Shown: positions 38,028-46,772 of the stretch, piece after piece
How positions within the stretch are numbered: position 1 is the first letter of the stretch
How the letters are laid out: each line of letters opens with the position of its first letter
Assembly (NCBI RefSeq): GCF_000803215.1
Contig: NZ_JSXC01000047.1
Coordinates: forward strand, 1 to 64,000
DNA: 64,000 bases
Reading direction: 5' to 3'
Origin: Pectobacterium fontis
GTDB lineage: Bacteria; Pseudomonadota; Gammaproteobacteria; Enterobacterales; Enterobacteriaceae
Program-made: the position numbers and the translations under genes
Notes under the pieces: model-generated
The model's database searches: none
What the model was told of the DNA's origin: nothing
Seen by the model: only the letters and a program-made list of their open reading frames with translations

Positions 38028-39677
38028 ATGCGCTTTTCAACAAAAGCTTTGGGATGTGCGATGGCGGTATCGCTCGCGCTAACACCTGTTATGTCAATGG
38101 CTTGGGAAAAAGATAAAACGTACGCCATCACTATTCTGCATACGAATGACCATCATGGTCACTTCTGGCATAACGACCATGGTGAATATGGGCTGGCGGC
38201 GCAAAAAACGCTGGTTGATCAGATTCGGCAGGAAGTGGCGAGTAAAGGCGGCAGCGTATTGCTGCTTTCCGGTGGTGATATTAATACCGGCGTACCCGAG
38301 TCCGATTTGCAGGATGCGGAGCCAGATTTTCGTGGTATGAACATGGTTGGTTATGATGCCATGGCGCTCGGTAACCACGAATTCGATAATCCGCTTTCTG
38401 TCCTGCGTCAGCAGGAAAAATGGGCGAAATTCCCGCTGTTATCGGCCAATATCTACCAAAAAAGTACTAATCAGCGTTTATTTAAGCCTTATGCCCTGTT
38501 TGACAAGCAAGGTGTGAAAATCGCCGTCATCGGCCTGACAACGGATGATACCGCCAAATTAGGCAATCCTGAGTATTTTACTGATATTGAATTCCGTAAT
38601 CCGGCGACGGAAGCGAAGCAGGTTGTTGAGCAGTTGCGTAAGAGCGAAAAGCCCGATGTGATTATTGCCGCGACGCACATGGGACACTATGACGATGGTA
38701 ATCACGGCTCCAACGCACCGGGTGATGTGGAAATGGCGCGTAGTCTTCCTGCCGGATATCTGGACATGATTGTCGGCGGTCACTCACAAGATCCGGTCTG
38801 TATGGCGCAGGAAAATAAAAAACAGGTGGATTATGTGCCAGGTACGCCTTGTGCACCCGATCGCCAGAATGGCACCTGGATCGTTCAGGCGCATGAGTGG
38901 GGTAAATATGTCGGTCGTGCTGATTTCACATTCCGCAATGGCGAGCTGAAACTTGAGCATTATCAACTGATACCCATCAACCTGAAGAAAAAGGTAGAGA
39001 AAGACGGCAAAACCGAACGTGTTTTCTATACGCATGAAATCGCGCAGGATGCTGATGTCATGAAAGTGCTGACGCCGTTCCAGGAAAAAGGTCAGGCGCA
39101 GTTGGGTATCAAGATCGGTAGTGTGAAAGGCAAACTGGAAGGCGATCGCAATCAGGTGCGTTTCCGTCAGACCAATCTGGCACATGTGCTGCTGTCTGCT
39201 CAGCTTGAGCGTGCTGGTGCAGATTTTGCTGTCATGAGCGGTGGTGGTGTACGCGATTCGATCGAGTCAGGAGATATCACCTATAAAGATGTATTAAAGG
39301 TTCAGCCGTTTGCCAACACGTTGGTTTATGTAGATATGAAAGGCAGCGAGGTCGAGAAATATCTTGCCGTTGCCGCCAATAAAAAAGTGGACTCCGGTGC
39401 CTATGCGCAATTCCTCAACGTCAGCCTGACGGCCGATGGGCAGGGCGTACAGAACGTGAAAATTAAAGGCGAGCCGCTGCAAGCAGATAAAGTTTACCGT
39501 ATGGCAACGTTGAACTTTAATGCCATGGGGGGAGATGGTTACCCACGCCTTGATAACCTACCGGGCTATGTGAACACCGGTTTTGTTGATGCTGAAGTGT
39601 TGAAACAATATATCGAGAAGCATTCACCGCTGGACGCGGAAGCCTACGCGCCGAAAGGTGAGATTGTTTATAAGTAA
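38028..39677 (+). CDS. ushA: Periplasmic UDP-sugar hydrolase/5'-nucleotidase
   Basis: Hydrolyses UDP-sugars and 5'-nucleotides in the periplasm for nucleoside and phosphate scavenging. The 549-aa product (E. coli 550 aa) has a Sec signal peptide cut near SMA25|WEKD. A two-metal calcineurin-like domain has Asp41 and His43 in LHTNDHHGH, Asp84 in LSGGDIN and Asn116-His117 in GNHEFD, and a C-terminal substrate domain contains MSGGGVRDSI. A terminator follows. Confidence 0.96.
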   Translation: MRFSTKALGCAMAVSLALTPVMSMAWEKDKTYAITILHTNDHHGHFWHNDHGEYGLAAQKTLVDQIRQEVASKGGSVLLLSGGDINTGVPESDLQDAEPDFRGMNMVGYDAMALGNHEFDNPLSVLRQQEKWAKFPLLSANIYQKSTNQRLFKPYALFDKQGVKIAVIGLTTDDTAKLGNPEYFTDIEFRNPATEAKQVVEQLRKSEKPDVIIAATHMGHYDDGNHGSNAPGDVEMARSLPAGYLDMIVGGHSQDPVCMAQENKKQVDYVPGTPCAPDRQNGTWIVQAHEWGKYVGRADFTFRNGELKLEHYQLIPINLKKKVEKDGKTERVFYTHEIAQDADVMKVLTPFQEKGQAQLGIKIGSVKGKLEGDRNQVRFRQTNLAHVLLSAQLERAGADFAVMSGGGVRDSIESGDITYKDVLKVQPFANTLVYVDMKGSEVEKYLAVAANKKVDSGAYAQFLNVSLTADGQGVQNVKIKGEPLQADKVYRMATLNFNAMGGDGYPRLDNLPGYVNTGFVDAEVLKQYIEKHSPLDAEAYAPKGEIVYK

Positions 39678-39728
39678 CGAGCATTGCTGGTGGGACGTTA
39701 ACGATTTTCTCACTACTCCACATCTATT

Positions 39729-39754
39729 GGCCGCGAACTTCGCGGCCTTTTCTT
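39729..39754 (+). terminator. Rho-independent terminator of ushA
   Basis: An 8-pair stem (GGCCGCGA / TCGCGGCC) with a 3-base loop is followed by TTTTCTT, about 50 bases after the ushA stop. Confidence 0.8.
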
Positions 39755-39791
39755 GGCGCCATTTATCCCAGCCACTCACCGCGCCATTCTG

Positions 39792-39819
39792 ACCGCTTAG
39801 CACGCTATTCTACCGCCTA
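39792..39819 (+). promoter_or_regulatory. BtsR (YehT)-like direct repeat upstream of btsT
   Basis: ACCGCTTA (39792-39799) and ACCGCCTA (39812-39819) form a direct repeat with a 12-base spacer. The E. coli BtsR site in the btsT promoter is described as two ACC(G/A)CT(C/T)A units with a 13-base spacer. The spacer differs by one base and the second unit has one mismatch, so this is a candidate only. It lies about 170 bases before btsT. Confidence 0.4.
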
Positions 39820-39985
39820 CCCAAATACCCCACCTCGCGCGCACGCGATGGCGTAATGTGTCTGCCATGATGTTCTTTTATCTGCAATACGCGATGACCC
39901 GCGTTATCGCACAACGTCTACCAGGGTTTCTTTTTCCACAGCTAACAAAATCAAACAATTGTAATTTTTAATTGAAGGATGTCTT

Positions 39986-42139
39986 ATGAAGAGCAATTCC
40001 ATTCTTAAACACATCCCCTGGATGATTCTCGGAATCATCGGGGCTGCTTGCCTCGGCGTAGTCGCACTACGTCGCGGTGAGCATGTCAGTGCATTATGGA
40101 TTATTGTTGCTTCTGTCGCCGTTTACCTCGTGGCCTATCGATACTACAGCCTGTATATCGCACAAAAAGTCATGAAGCTGGATCCGACCAGAGCAACCCC
40201 TGCCGTTGTTAATAACGACGGTCTTAACTATGTGCCGACCAACCGTAACGTGCTGTTCGGACACCACTTTGCCGCTATCGCTGGGGCTGGTCCACTGGTT
40301 GGGCCGGTGCTGGCCGCGCAGGTCGGTTACTTGCCGGGCACCTTATGGCTGCTGGCGGGCGTGGTGTTGGCGGGTGCGGTACAGGACTTCATGGTTCTGT
40401 TTATCTCAACCCGCCGTAATGGCGCGTCGTTAGGCGAGATCGTTAAGAAAGAACTGGGACCGATCCCTGGCACGATTGCACTGTTCGGCTGCTTCCTTAT
40501 CATGATCATCATTCTTGCCGTACTGGCGTTGATTGTGGTGAAAGCGCTGGCAGAAAGCCCGTGGGGCGTCTTTACCGTGTGTTCTACGGTGCCAATCGCA
40601 CTGTTTATGGGTATCTACATGCGCTTTATCCGTCCGGGTAAAGTCGGTGAAATCTCTGTAATCGGTATTGTGCTGCTGGTGCTGGCGATCTGGTTCGGTG
40701 GCGTAGTGGCACACGACCCGTACTGGGGTCCGGCGCTGACCTTCAAAGATACGACCATCACCTATACGCTGATTGGCTATGCCTTTGTGTCTGCCCTGTT
40801 GCCAGTCTGGTTGATTCTGGCACCGCGTGACTATCTGGCCACTTTCCTGAAAATCGGTGTCATCGTCGGCTTGGCGATTGGTATCGTGATCCTGAACCCC
40901 GATCTGAAAATGCCAGCGGTAACGCAGTTTGTCGATGGCACTGGTCCGGTCTGGAAAGGTACGCTGTTCCCATTCCTGTTTATTACTATCGCCTGTGGCG
41001 CGGTCTCTGGTTTCCATGCGCTGATTGCGTCCGGTACTACACCGAAACTGCTGGCTAACGAAACCGATGCGCGTTTTATCGGTTATGGCGCGATGTTGAT
41101 GGAATCCTTCGTTGCGGTGATGGCGCTGGTTGCGGCATCGATCATCGAGCCGGGTCTGTACTTCGCCATGAACACCCCGCCAGCGGCGTTGGGTATTACG
41201 ATGCCGGATCTGCATCGACTGGGTACGGCAGATGCGCCAATGATTTTGGCACAGTTGCAGGACGTCTCGGCACACGCGGCGGCGACGGTCAGTTCCTGGG
41301 GCTTCGTGATTTCTCCTGAGCAGATCCTGCAAACGGCGAAAGATATCGGCGAACCTTCCGTTCTGAACCGTGCAGGTGGCGCACCAACGCTGGCTGTGGG
41401 TATCGCACATGTTTTCCACCAGATCATTCCTGGTGCCAATATGGGTTTCTGGTATCACTTCGGTATTCTGTTTGAAGCGCTGTTCATTCTGACGGCACTG
41501 GATGCGGGTACGCGTGCGGGTCGCTTCATGTTGCAGGATTTGCTGGGTAACTTTGTCCCGTTCCTGAAGAAAACCGATTCACTGATCGCCGGTATGATTG
41601 GTACGGCAGGCTGTGTCGGTCTGTGGGGCTACCTGCTGTATCAAGGCGTGGTTGATCCGCTGGGCGGCGTGAAGAGCCTGTGGCCGCTGTTCGGTATCTC
41701 TAACCAGATGCTCGCTGCCGTCGCGCTGATTCTGGGTACGGTGATCCTGATTAAGATGAAACGTACACAGTACATCTGGGTTACGCTGCTGCCGGCAATT
41801 TGGCTGCTGATCTGTACGACCTGGGCACTGGGTCTGAAACTGTTCAGCGACAACCCGCAGTTGGAAGGTTTCTTCTATATGGCCAACATGTTCAAGGGCA
41901 AAATTGCAGAAGGCGGTGCCGATCTGAGCGCACAGCAGATTGCGAACATGAACCATATCGTGACTAACAACTATACCAACGCCGGCCTGAGCATTCTGTT
42001 CCTGATTGTGGTGTACAGCATTATTGCTTACGGTATCAAAGCGGCACTGACTGCGCGTAAAGTGGCTGAACGTACCGATCAGGAAACGCCGTATGTGCCG
42101 GTTCCTGAAGGTGGCGTGAAAGTCTCTTCTGGTCACTAA
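39986..42139 (+). CDS. btsT: Pyruvate:proton symporter BtsT (CstA family)
   Basis: A high-affinity pyruvate importer. The 717-aa product is close to E. coli BtsT/YjiY (716 aa) along its length and starts in the same way, ending YVPVPEGGVKVSSGH. It carries the large CstA core with some 16-18 membrane helices, including RRNGASLGEIVKKELGPIPG and GVAHVFH-like loops. The downstream yjiX and yjiA reproduce the E. coli btsT-yjiX-yjiA order. In E. coli the gene is induced by pyruvate through BtsSR. Confidence 0.94.
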   Translation: MKSNSILKHIPWMILGIIGAACLGVVALRRGEHVSALWIIVASVAVYLVAYRYYSLYIAQKVMKLDPTRATPAVVNNDGLNYVPTNRNVLFGHHFAAIAGAGPLVGPVLAAQVGYLPGTLWLLAGVVLAGAVQDFMVLFISTRRNGASLGEIVKKELGPIPGTIALFGCFLIMIIILAVLALIVVKALAESPWGVFTVCSTVPIALFMGIYMRFIRPGKVGEISVIGIVLLVLAIWFGGVVAHDPYWGPALTFKDTTITYTLIGYAFVSALLPVWLILAPRDYLATFLKIGVIVGLAIGIVILNPDLKMPAVTQFVDGTGPVWKGTLFPFLFITIACGAVSGFHALIASGTTPKLLANETDARFIGYGAMLMESFVAVMALVAASIIEPGLYFAMNTPPAALGITMPDLHRLGTADAPMILAQLQDVSAHAAATVSSWGFVISPEQILQTAKDIGEPSVLNRAGGAPTLAVGIAHVFHQIIPGANMGFWYHFGILFEALFILTALDAGTRAGRFMLQDLLGNFVPFLKKTDSLIAGMIGTAGCVGLWGYLLYQGVVDPLGGVKSLWPLFGISNQMLAAVALILGTVILIKMKRTQYIWVTLLPAIWLLICTTWALGLKLFSDNPQLEGFFYMANMFKGKIAEGGADLSAQQIANMNHIVTNNYTNAGLSILFLIVVYSIIAYGIKAALTARKVAERTDQETPYVPVPEGGVKVSSGH

Positions 42140-42204
42140 GCCACACATCCGTCAGATTTTGCGAGACAGCTAGCAAGGCTGAACGTGAAAGATGACGGGT
42201 ACAG

Positions 42205-42244
42205 ATACCCTGTATAATGTATAACGTTATACAGGGTATTTTTT
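42205..42244 (+). terminator. Strong intrinsic terminator between btsT and yjiX
   Basis: A perfect 13-pair stem (ATACCCTGTATAA / TTATACAGGGTAT) with a 9-base loop runs straight into a six-T tract. It separates btsT from the small yjiX gene 40 bases later, so yjiX-yjiA would be read through only partly or need another promoter. Confidence 0.85.
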
Positions 42245-42282
42245 ATCTCGCCGCTATCGCAGGCGATAGTCTGGAGGTAATG

Positions 42283-42486
42283 ATGTTTGGCAATCTGGGA
42301 AAAGCAGGAAAATATTTGGGCCAGGCGGCGCGTATGCTGGTCGGTATGCCAGACTATGACACCTATGTGCAGCATATGCAGACCAACCACCCAGATAAAC
42401 CTGTGATGACATATGAAGAATTTTTCCGCGAACGCCAACAGGCGCGTTATGGCGGAGATGGCAAAGGCGGGATGCGCTGCTGTTAA
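42283..42486 (+). CDS. yjiX: YjiX/YbdD family small protein
   Basis: A 67-aa protein of the same length as E. coli YjiX, of the YbdD/YjiX family that always accompanies CstA-type pyruvate transporters. Conserved features are [21 protein letters not shown] and the C-terminal [17 protein letters not shown]. In CstA systems the partner protein is required for transport, so it may be an accessory subunit. The second of two adjacent ATGs (42283) is used, five bases from GGAGG. Confidence 0.92.
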   Translation: MFGNLGKAGKYLGQAARMLVGMPDYDTYVQHMQTNHPDKPVMTYEEFFRERQQARYGGDGKGGMRCC

Positions 42487-42502
42487 CGACTTGGAACCTG
42501 TT

Positions 42503-43489
42503 ATGACTCAATCTTTATCCTCTGACGTGACTCAACCTGTTTATGTCACTATTCTGACCGGCTTTCTTGGTGCCGGAAAAACGACCTTATTACGACATAT
42601 CCTGAATGCAGACCACGGCTACAAAATCGCCGTGATTGAAAACGAATTTGGCGAAGTCCCGATCGACAATACGTTAATCGGCGAACGCGCCAGCCAGATT
42701 ACGACGTTGAGCAATGGTTGCATCTGCTGCACGCAGTCGAATGAGCTGGCCGATGCGTTGCTCGATCTAATTGATGGCGTGGATAACGGCACGCTGGATT
42801 TTGATCATGTCATCATTGAATGCACCGGTATGGCCGATCCTGGCCCCGTGGCGCAAACCTTTTTCTCTCATGAGGTCATTTGCGAACGCTTTGTACTGGA
42901 CGGCATTATCACGCTGGTGGATGCGGTACATGCGCAACAACAGCTTGATCAGTTCACCATCGCGCAGTCGCAAATTGGCTATGCCGACCGCATACTGCTG
43001 ACCAAAACCGATGTGGCAAACGAAGACGAAGCGTTGCTACCGCGCCTTCAGCGTATTAATGCGCGTGCACCAATCTACCCGGTAGTGCATGGCGACATCG
43101 ATCTGAGTGTGCTGTTCAACATCGACGGTTTTGTCCTTAGCGACAAGCTGGACGTGAAGACGCCGGTATTTCGCTTTATTGCTCCCGCGCAGAATAACGT
43201 GCAGTCGATCGTCGTATATCTCGATAAGGCAGTTGAGCTTCAGTCTGTTTCCGATGTGATGGAAAATTTGCTGCTGCAATTCTCCGATAATTTGCTGCGT
43301 TATAAAGGCATTTTGGCCATTAACGGTGATGACCGCCGCCTACTGTTTCAGGGCGTTCAGCGTTTGTATAGCGCCGACTGGGACAGAGAGTGGCAGCCTG
43401 ATGAAGAAAGAAAGAGCGTGCTGGTGTTTATTGGTGTGGATTTACCTGAGCAGGAAATCCGTGACGCGTTCGCTCGTCTGACGGCATAA
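42503..43489 (+). CDS. yjiA: YjiA, COG0523-family P-loop GTPase (metal-binding)
   Basis: A 328-aa G3E GTPase like E. coli YjiA (318 aa). Walker A is GFLGAGKTTLL, the E-N-E-F-G-E switch follows, the metal-binding CxCC motif is NGCICC, the G4 motif is LTKTD and a C-terminal beta domain follows. The family acts in metal delivery or metalloprotein assembly; YjiA binds zinc, but its client is unknown. It starts 16 bases after yjiX, so the two are co-transcribed. Confidence 0.92.
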   Translation: MTQSLSSDVTQPVYVTILTGFLGAGKTTLLRHILNADHGYKIAVIENEFGEVPIDNTLIGERASQITTLSNGCICCTQSNELADALLDLIDGVDNGTLDFDHVIIECTGMADPGPVAQTFFSHEVICERFVLDGIITLVDAVHAQQQLDQFTIAQSQIGYADRILLTKTDVANEDEALLPRLQRINARAPIYPVVHGDIDLSVLFNIDGFVLSDKLDVKTPVFRFIAPAQNNVQSIVVYLDKAVELQSVSDVMENLLLQFSDNLLRYKGILAINGDDRRLLFQGVQRLYSADWDREWQPDEERKSVLVFIGVDLPEQEIRDAFARLTA

Positions 43490-43725
43490 CGTTATTTTTC
43501 TTATCTGGGTTGGTCATTCAGGCCAGCCCAATCTTTCGATCCAGCTTTCTTTCCTGTCTCTCATTCTGTTTGCATATCAACAAGCAGACAGAGTGTGTAT
43601 CTATAGATTCGTCGGATGGAAATAGTGCAATTGCATGAAAAAATTCCTACCTTATTGTAATTATTACGAATACATCTAAAACGTGATCGCCTCTCGGTTT
43701 TTAATGGAATAGGAGTGGTATTTTA

Positions 43726-43742
43726 TTAAAACGATATTTCAT
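43726..43742 (+). promoter_or_regulatory. KdgR-like operator before the polygalacturonase gene
   Basis: TTAAAACGATATTTCAT matches 16 of 17 positions of the palindromic KdgR motif ATRAAAYNNTRTTTYAT as I recall it. It ends 18 bases before the start codon, overlapping the leader. KdgR represses pectinolysis genes until 2-keto-3-deoxygluconate accumulates, so pectin-dependent induction is predicted. Confidence 0.6.
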
Positions 43743-43760
43743 TTTTTAGTGAGGTTAAGT

Positions 43761-45143
43761 ATGCGTAGTGGTCTTGCCCTGTCATTAATGGCTTCCTGCA
43801 TCACATTGGGTATTCAGGCTGGCACCGCACAAGCGGCCAGCGCAGTAAAATTCCCCGATAAAATTTGTGACGTAACGCAATATGGGGCCGAAGGCCACCG
43901 CTTACAGATCGCACTGAATACTCAAGCTTTCCAGAAAGCGATTGATGATTGTGCGGCAGCGGGCGGCGGAACCGTACATGTTCCTCGCGGTAACTACCTG
44001 GTCGATCCATTGTTCCTGAAAAGTAATATCAGACTGGATTTAGCCAAGGATGCGACCATCGTTGCATCGACGGAAGAGGCCGCCTATCGCGCGACGGAAG
44101 CAACCAAGTATGCCGAAGCGGAAAATGGCTGGCTTCCCTTTATCAGCATTGCTGATGCACAGAATGTGGCTATCACCGGTCAGGGTACGATTGATGGACA
44201 AGGTGCCGTGTGGTGGGAGCGCTGGCGTGCCAATATTCGTGCAACCGGCAAAAAAGGGGGGACCGATCGTCCACGCCTGATTTATATCAAAAGCTCTAAT
44301 AACGTGCTGGTGGATGGTGTCACGCTAACCCATTCTCCGAGTTTCCACGTTGTGATGCGTTACTCGCACGATGTGGATGTGAACGGTACGCGGATTCTGT
44401 CGCCGTGGCATGCGCCTAACACGGATGCGATTGACCCGATTGACAGCCAGAACATCCGCATCACCAACAACTATATCGACTGTAATGATGACCATATCGC
44501 GATAAAAGCGGAGAAGCCGGATAGCCGCTTCCCGAATGGCGTCGTAGATAACATTTATATCGCCAACAATATCCTGAAGCAGGGACGCGGTATCTCCATC
44601 GGCAGCGAAACCTCCGGCGGCGTGAATAATGTGCTGGTTGAAAATAACCAGTTCGAAGGCTCCATGTATGGTATCCGTATTAAGACCCTGCGTGGTAAAG
44701 GCGGTGAAGTGAAAAACATCACCTATCGCAATACCAAAATGGTGGATGTCGAAATCCCGCTGGTCTTTGCTGGCTACTACAAAGCGGCGCCAATTGTGCA
44801 GGCTGAGGTAGACAAGATGCTGGCCGAAGGCGGCTTCACGATGGGTGAGCAGATTTACCCACCGGATACCGATCCCGCGCAGCCGTTTGATCAATATAAG
44901 ACGCCACATTTCAGCAATGTGACCATTGAGAATCTGGAGTCGACTGGTAAGACCAAGGCCGCAGCGTACATTATCGGCGTGCCGGAAGCCCCGCTCAGTG
45001 GTTTCCACTTTGCTAACGTGCGCATTGATGCGGATAAAGGTATTCGCGTAAGGAATGCAGAGCTGCAAACCAAAGGTCTGACGCTGAATGTCAAAGAAGG
45101 CCCAACCATGCAGTTGGATAAAGGGGCGAAAGTCGATCAGTAA
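43761..45143 (+). CDS. pehN: GH28 polygalacturonase, PehN-like
   Basis: A 460-aa exported right-handed beta-helix enzyme that cuts polygalacturonate in plant pectin. The signal peptide ends near AQA25|ASAVKFP. GH28 motifs are NTDAIDP (I), CNDDHIA (II), GRGISIGSE (III) and RIKT (IV). Motif III normally reads GHG; here the His is Arg. Dickeya PehN is described as a polygalacturonase homologue with low hydrolase activity, and the layout here fits that branch, though the exact name is tentative. The ATG at 43761 follows GAGGT; an in-frame GTG lies four codons earlier. Confidence 0.82.
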   Translation: MRSGLALSLMASCITLGIQAGTAQAASAVKFPDKICDVTQYGAEGHRLQIALNTQAFQKAIDDCAAAGGGTVHVPRGNYLVDPLFLKSNIRLDLAKDATIVASTEEAAYRATEATKYAEAENGWLPFISIADAQNVAITGQGTIDGQGAVWWERWRANIRATGKKGGTDRPRLIYIKSSNNVLVDGVTLTHSPSFHVVMRYSHDVDVNGTRILSPWHAPNTDAIDPIDSQNIRITNNYIDCNDDHIAIKAEKPDSRFPNGVVDNIYIANNILKQGRGISIGSETSGGVNNVLVENNQFEGSMYGIRIKTLRGKGGEVKNITYRNTKMVDVEIPLVFAGYYKAAPIVQAEVDKMLAEGGFTMGEQIYPPDTDPAQPFDQYKTPHFSNVTIENLESTGKTKAAAYIIGVPEAPLSGFHFANVRIDADKGIRVRNAELQTKGLTLNVKEGPTMQLDKGAKVDQ

Positions 45144-45226
45144 TCGATTATGAAGCGGTAGCAGGGGACACACTGGCCGTGGAGTCCTCTGCTATCTGCT
45201 TCGCTTTGATGCACATCGTCCAGCAA

Positions 45227-45252
45227 TAATGCCCGTTTAATCACGGGCATTA
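45227..45252. terminator. Bidirectional terminator-like hairpin between pehN and ybaK
   Basis: A perfect 10-pair stem (TAATGCCCGT / ACGGGCATTA) with a 6-base loop overlaps the ybaK stop codon. It separates the convergent genes; T tracts are short. Confidence 0.5.
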
Positions 45253-45729
45253 ATCATGTTTGGCGATGTCGGCAAAGGTGGCACGCAGCAGTCGCGCCAG
45301 ATCTTCAGGGGACAGTTCGATGTCCAACCCACGTTTACCACCGGAAATGAAAATCGTACTGAACTGACGTGCCGGTTCATCAATCACCGTCGGCAGTAGT
45401 TTTTTTTGTCCTAGCGGGCTAATGCCCCCCACCAGATAACCCGTAACACGCTGAGCGATAGCCGGATCGGCCATATCGGCTTTTTTAGCCGACAGCGCGC
45501 GAGCGACTTTCTTGAGATCCAGCATCCCCGCGACCGGTGTGACGGCCACAGCGAGATTTTTCGCCTCGCCATTCAGGGAAACGAGGAGCGTTTTATAGAC
45601 CTGGTCTTTATTCAGCCCCAGCTTTCTGGCCGCTTCCTCACCAAAGTGGGTTTCATCGCTGTCGTGGTGGTAGCTGTGAAGCGTAAAGGCGACCTTATTC
45701 TTTTCGAGCAGATTGACTGCGGGTGTCAT
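45250..45729 (-). CDS. ybaK: Cys-tRNA(Pro)/Cys-tRNA(Cys) deacylase YbaK
   Basis: A trans-editing enzyme that removes cysteine wrongly attached to tRNA-Pro. The 159-aa product equals E. coli YbaK in length, with the conserved Lys-containing VYKTLLV stretch, [16 protein letters not shown] and the glycine motif [14 protein letters not shown]. The ATG at 45729 follows AAGGAT; the open frame above it is not conserved. ybaP lies upstream on the same strand, as in E. coli. Confidence 0.94.
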   Translation of the reverse strand: MTPAVNLLEKNKVAFTLHSYHHDSDETHFGEEAARKLGLNKDQVYKTLLVSLNGEAKNLAVAVTPVAGMLDLKKVARALSAKKADMADPAIAQRVTGYLVGGISPLGQKKLLPTVIDEPARQFSTIFISGGKRGLDIELSPEDLARLLRATFADIAKHD

Positions 45730-45800
45730 GATTTCACTATCCTTAACCCAGTAGTGGGTTCTCTTCTTGCAGACGCGATTGCGCGTCATCATGTGTTCTT

Positions 45801-46619
45801 TTACGGGGTGACTGCATGACCGTTTTTAAGCAGCGTCGGTAAATTTTCATCGCCATACAGATGAAGTGCGCCGACGGCCACAACGTAGTTTCCCGGCGGT
45901 AATGCCTGAAGCTGCTGTTGCCAATGACGGTTGCGCTGACCCATTAGCAGGTCGGTCATTTCATTGCTGAATGTGGCAGGGATGTCCGGCTTATATTGAC
46001 CGGGCCTGCTGTCTAGCCACCAGCCCACCATGGTTTGCAGTAGACGAGCATTGGTGTGCCAGTGCTTAATCGTATCCTCCAGTAGCAGCAGGCCGCCCTG
46101 GGGGAGTTGCTGTAACAGATCAACCTGCGTCTGCTGCCCTTCCAGTTCGATGACCTGAATACCCTGAGATTTTGCGGCATTAATCAACTGATAATCGATG
46201 CCGTAGTCGGGACGTAAGCCCAGCAATTGTGCCTGCCGGGCTTGCAGCATCAGCGCGACCTGCCAGCCCGGTAACGTATTGATATGACTCTCATCGAAAG
46301 AAAGCGATGCGCAGATTTTTTGTAACTGGTGGTAGTTTTCGGGGCTGAGGCGTTGTACCAGCGGCGGCTCGGCCTCACGATGACCAAAGGGGGAATGAGA
46401 ATCAGAGATATCAGCCTCGACGATGAGGGCGGTTGCTTGTCGTAGCTGTTGCAGCAGCGTATCGGGCAATGGTGCCATATCCTGACTGCCCATATGAATA
46501 CTGCCAACCAGATGCAAATTACGTTCGTTGGCAAGCTGAACGTCTATCGCCGGGTAGGCATGAGCCAGCGGCGAAATAAAGCCAAGAAAAGTCGCGATTC
46601 TGCGCAGCATTTGCCCCAT
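45801..46619 (-). CDS. ybaP: YbaP, TraB/GumN family protein
   Basis: A 272-aa protein of the TraB/GumN (GxxH) family with a short hydrophobic N-terminus ([15 protein letters not shown]), probably an export signal. The two GxxH-type motifs are VGSIHMG and VGALHLYGD. The family is a metal-dependent hydrolase-like fold; the function of YbaP is not established. A second ATG three codons downstream could also be used. It keeps the E. coli order ybaK-ybaP-copA. Confidence 0.88.
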   Translation of the reverse strand: MGQMLRRIATFLGFISPLAHAYPAIDVQLANERNLHLVGSIHMGSQDMAPLPDTLLQQLRQATALIVEADISDSHSPFGHREAEPPLVQRLSPENYHQLQKICASLSFDESHINTLPGWQVALMLQARQAQLLGLRPDYGIDYQLINAAKSQGIQVIELEGQQTQVDLLQQLPQGGLLLLEDTIKHWHTNARLLQTMVGWWLDSRPGQYKPDIPATFSNEMTDLLMGQRNRHWQQQLQALPPGNYVVAVGALHLYGDENLPTLLKNGHAVTP

Positions 46620-46772
46620 TGATTCCGTCTCCTGATGTGGGAATAACTATGCTAAACGCTAGATACGCAATAATACAAGGTATACCGCTGGGACAGCCTT
46701 CCTGACGCGGTAAGAAAAGTATGAGAAAGAAAGCGTGCGTCATCTTCCGACGAAAATGACGCACTGATGTCA

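Noticed and set aside
40430-41458. 342-codon minus-strand frame opposite btsT
   Set aside because: It has an Arg/His/Gln-rich composition typical of an antisense frame, and btsT is clear on the plus strand.
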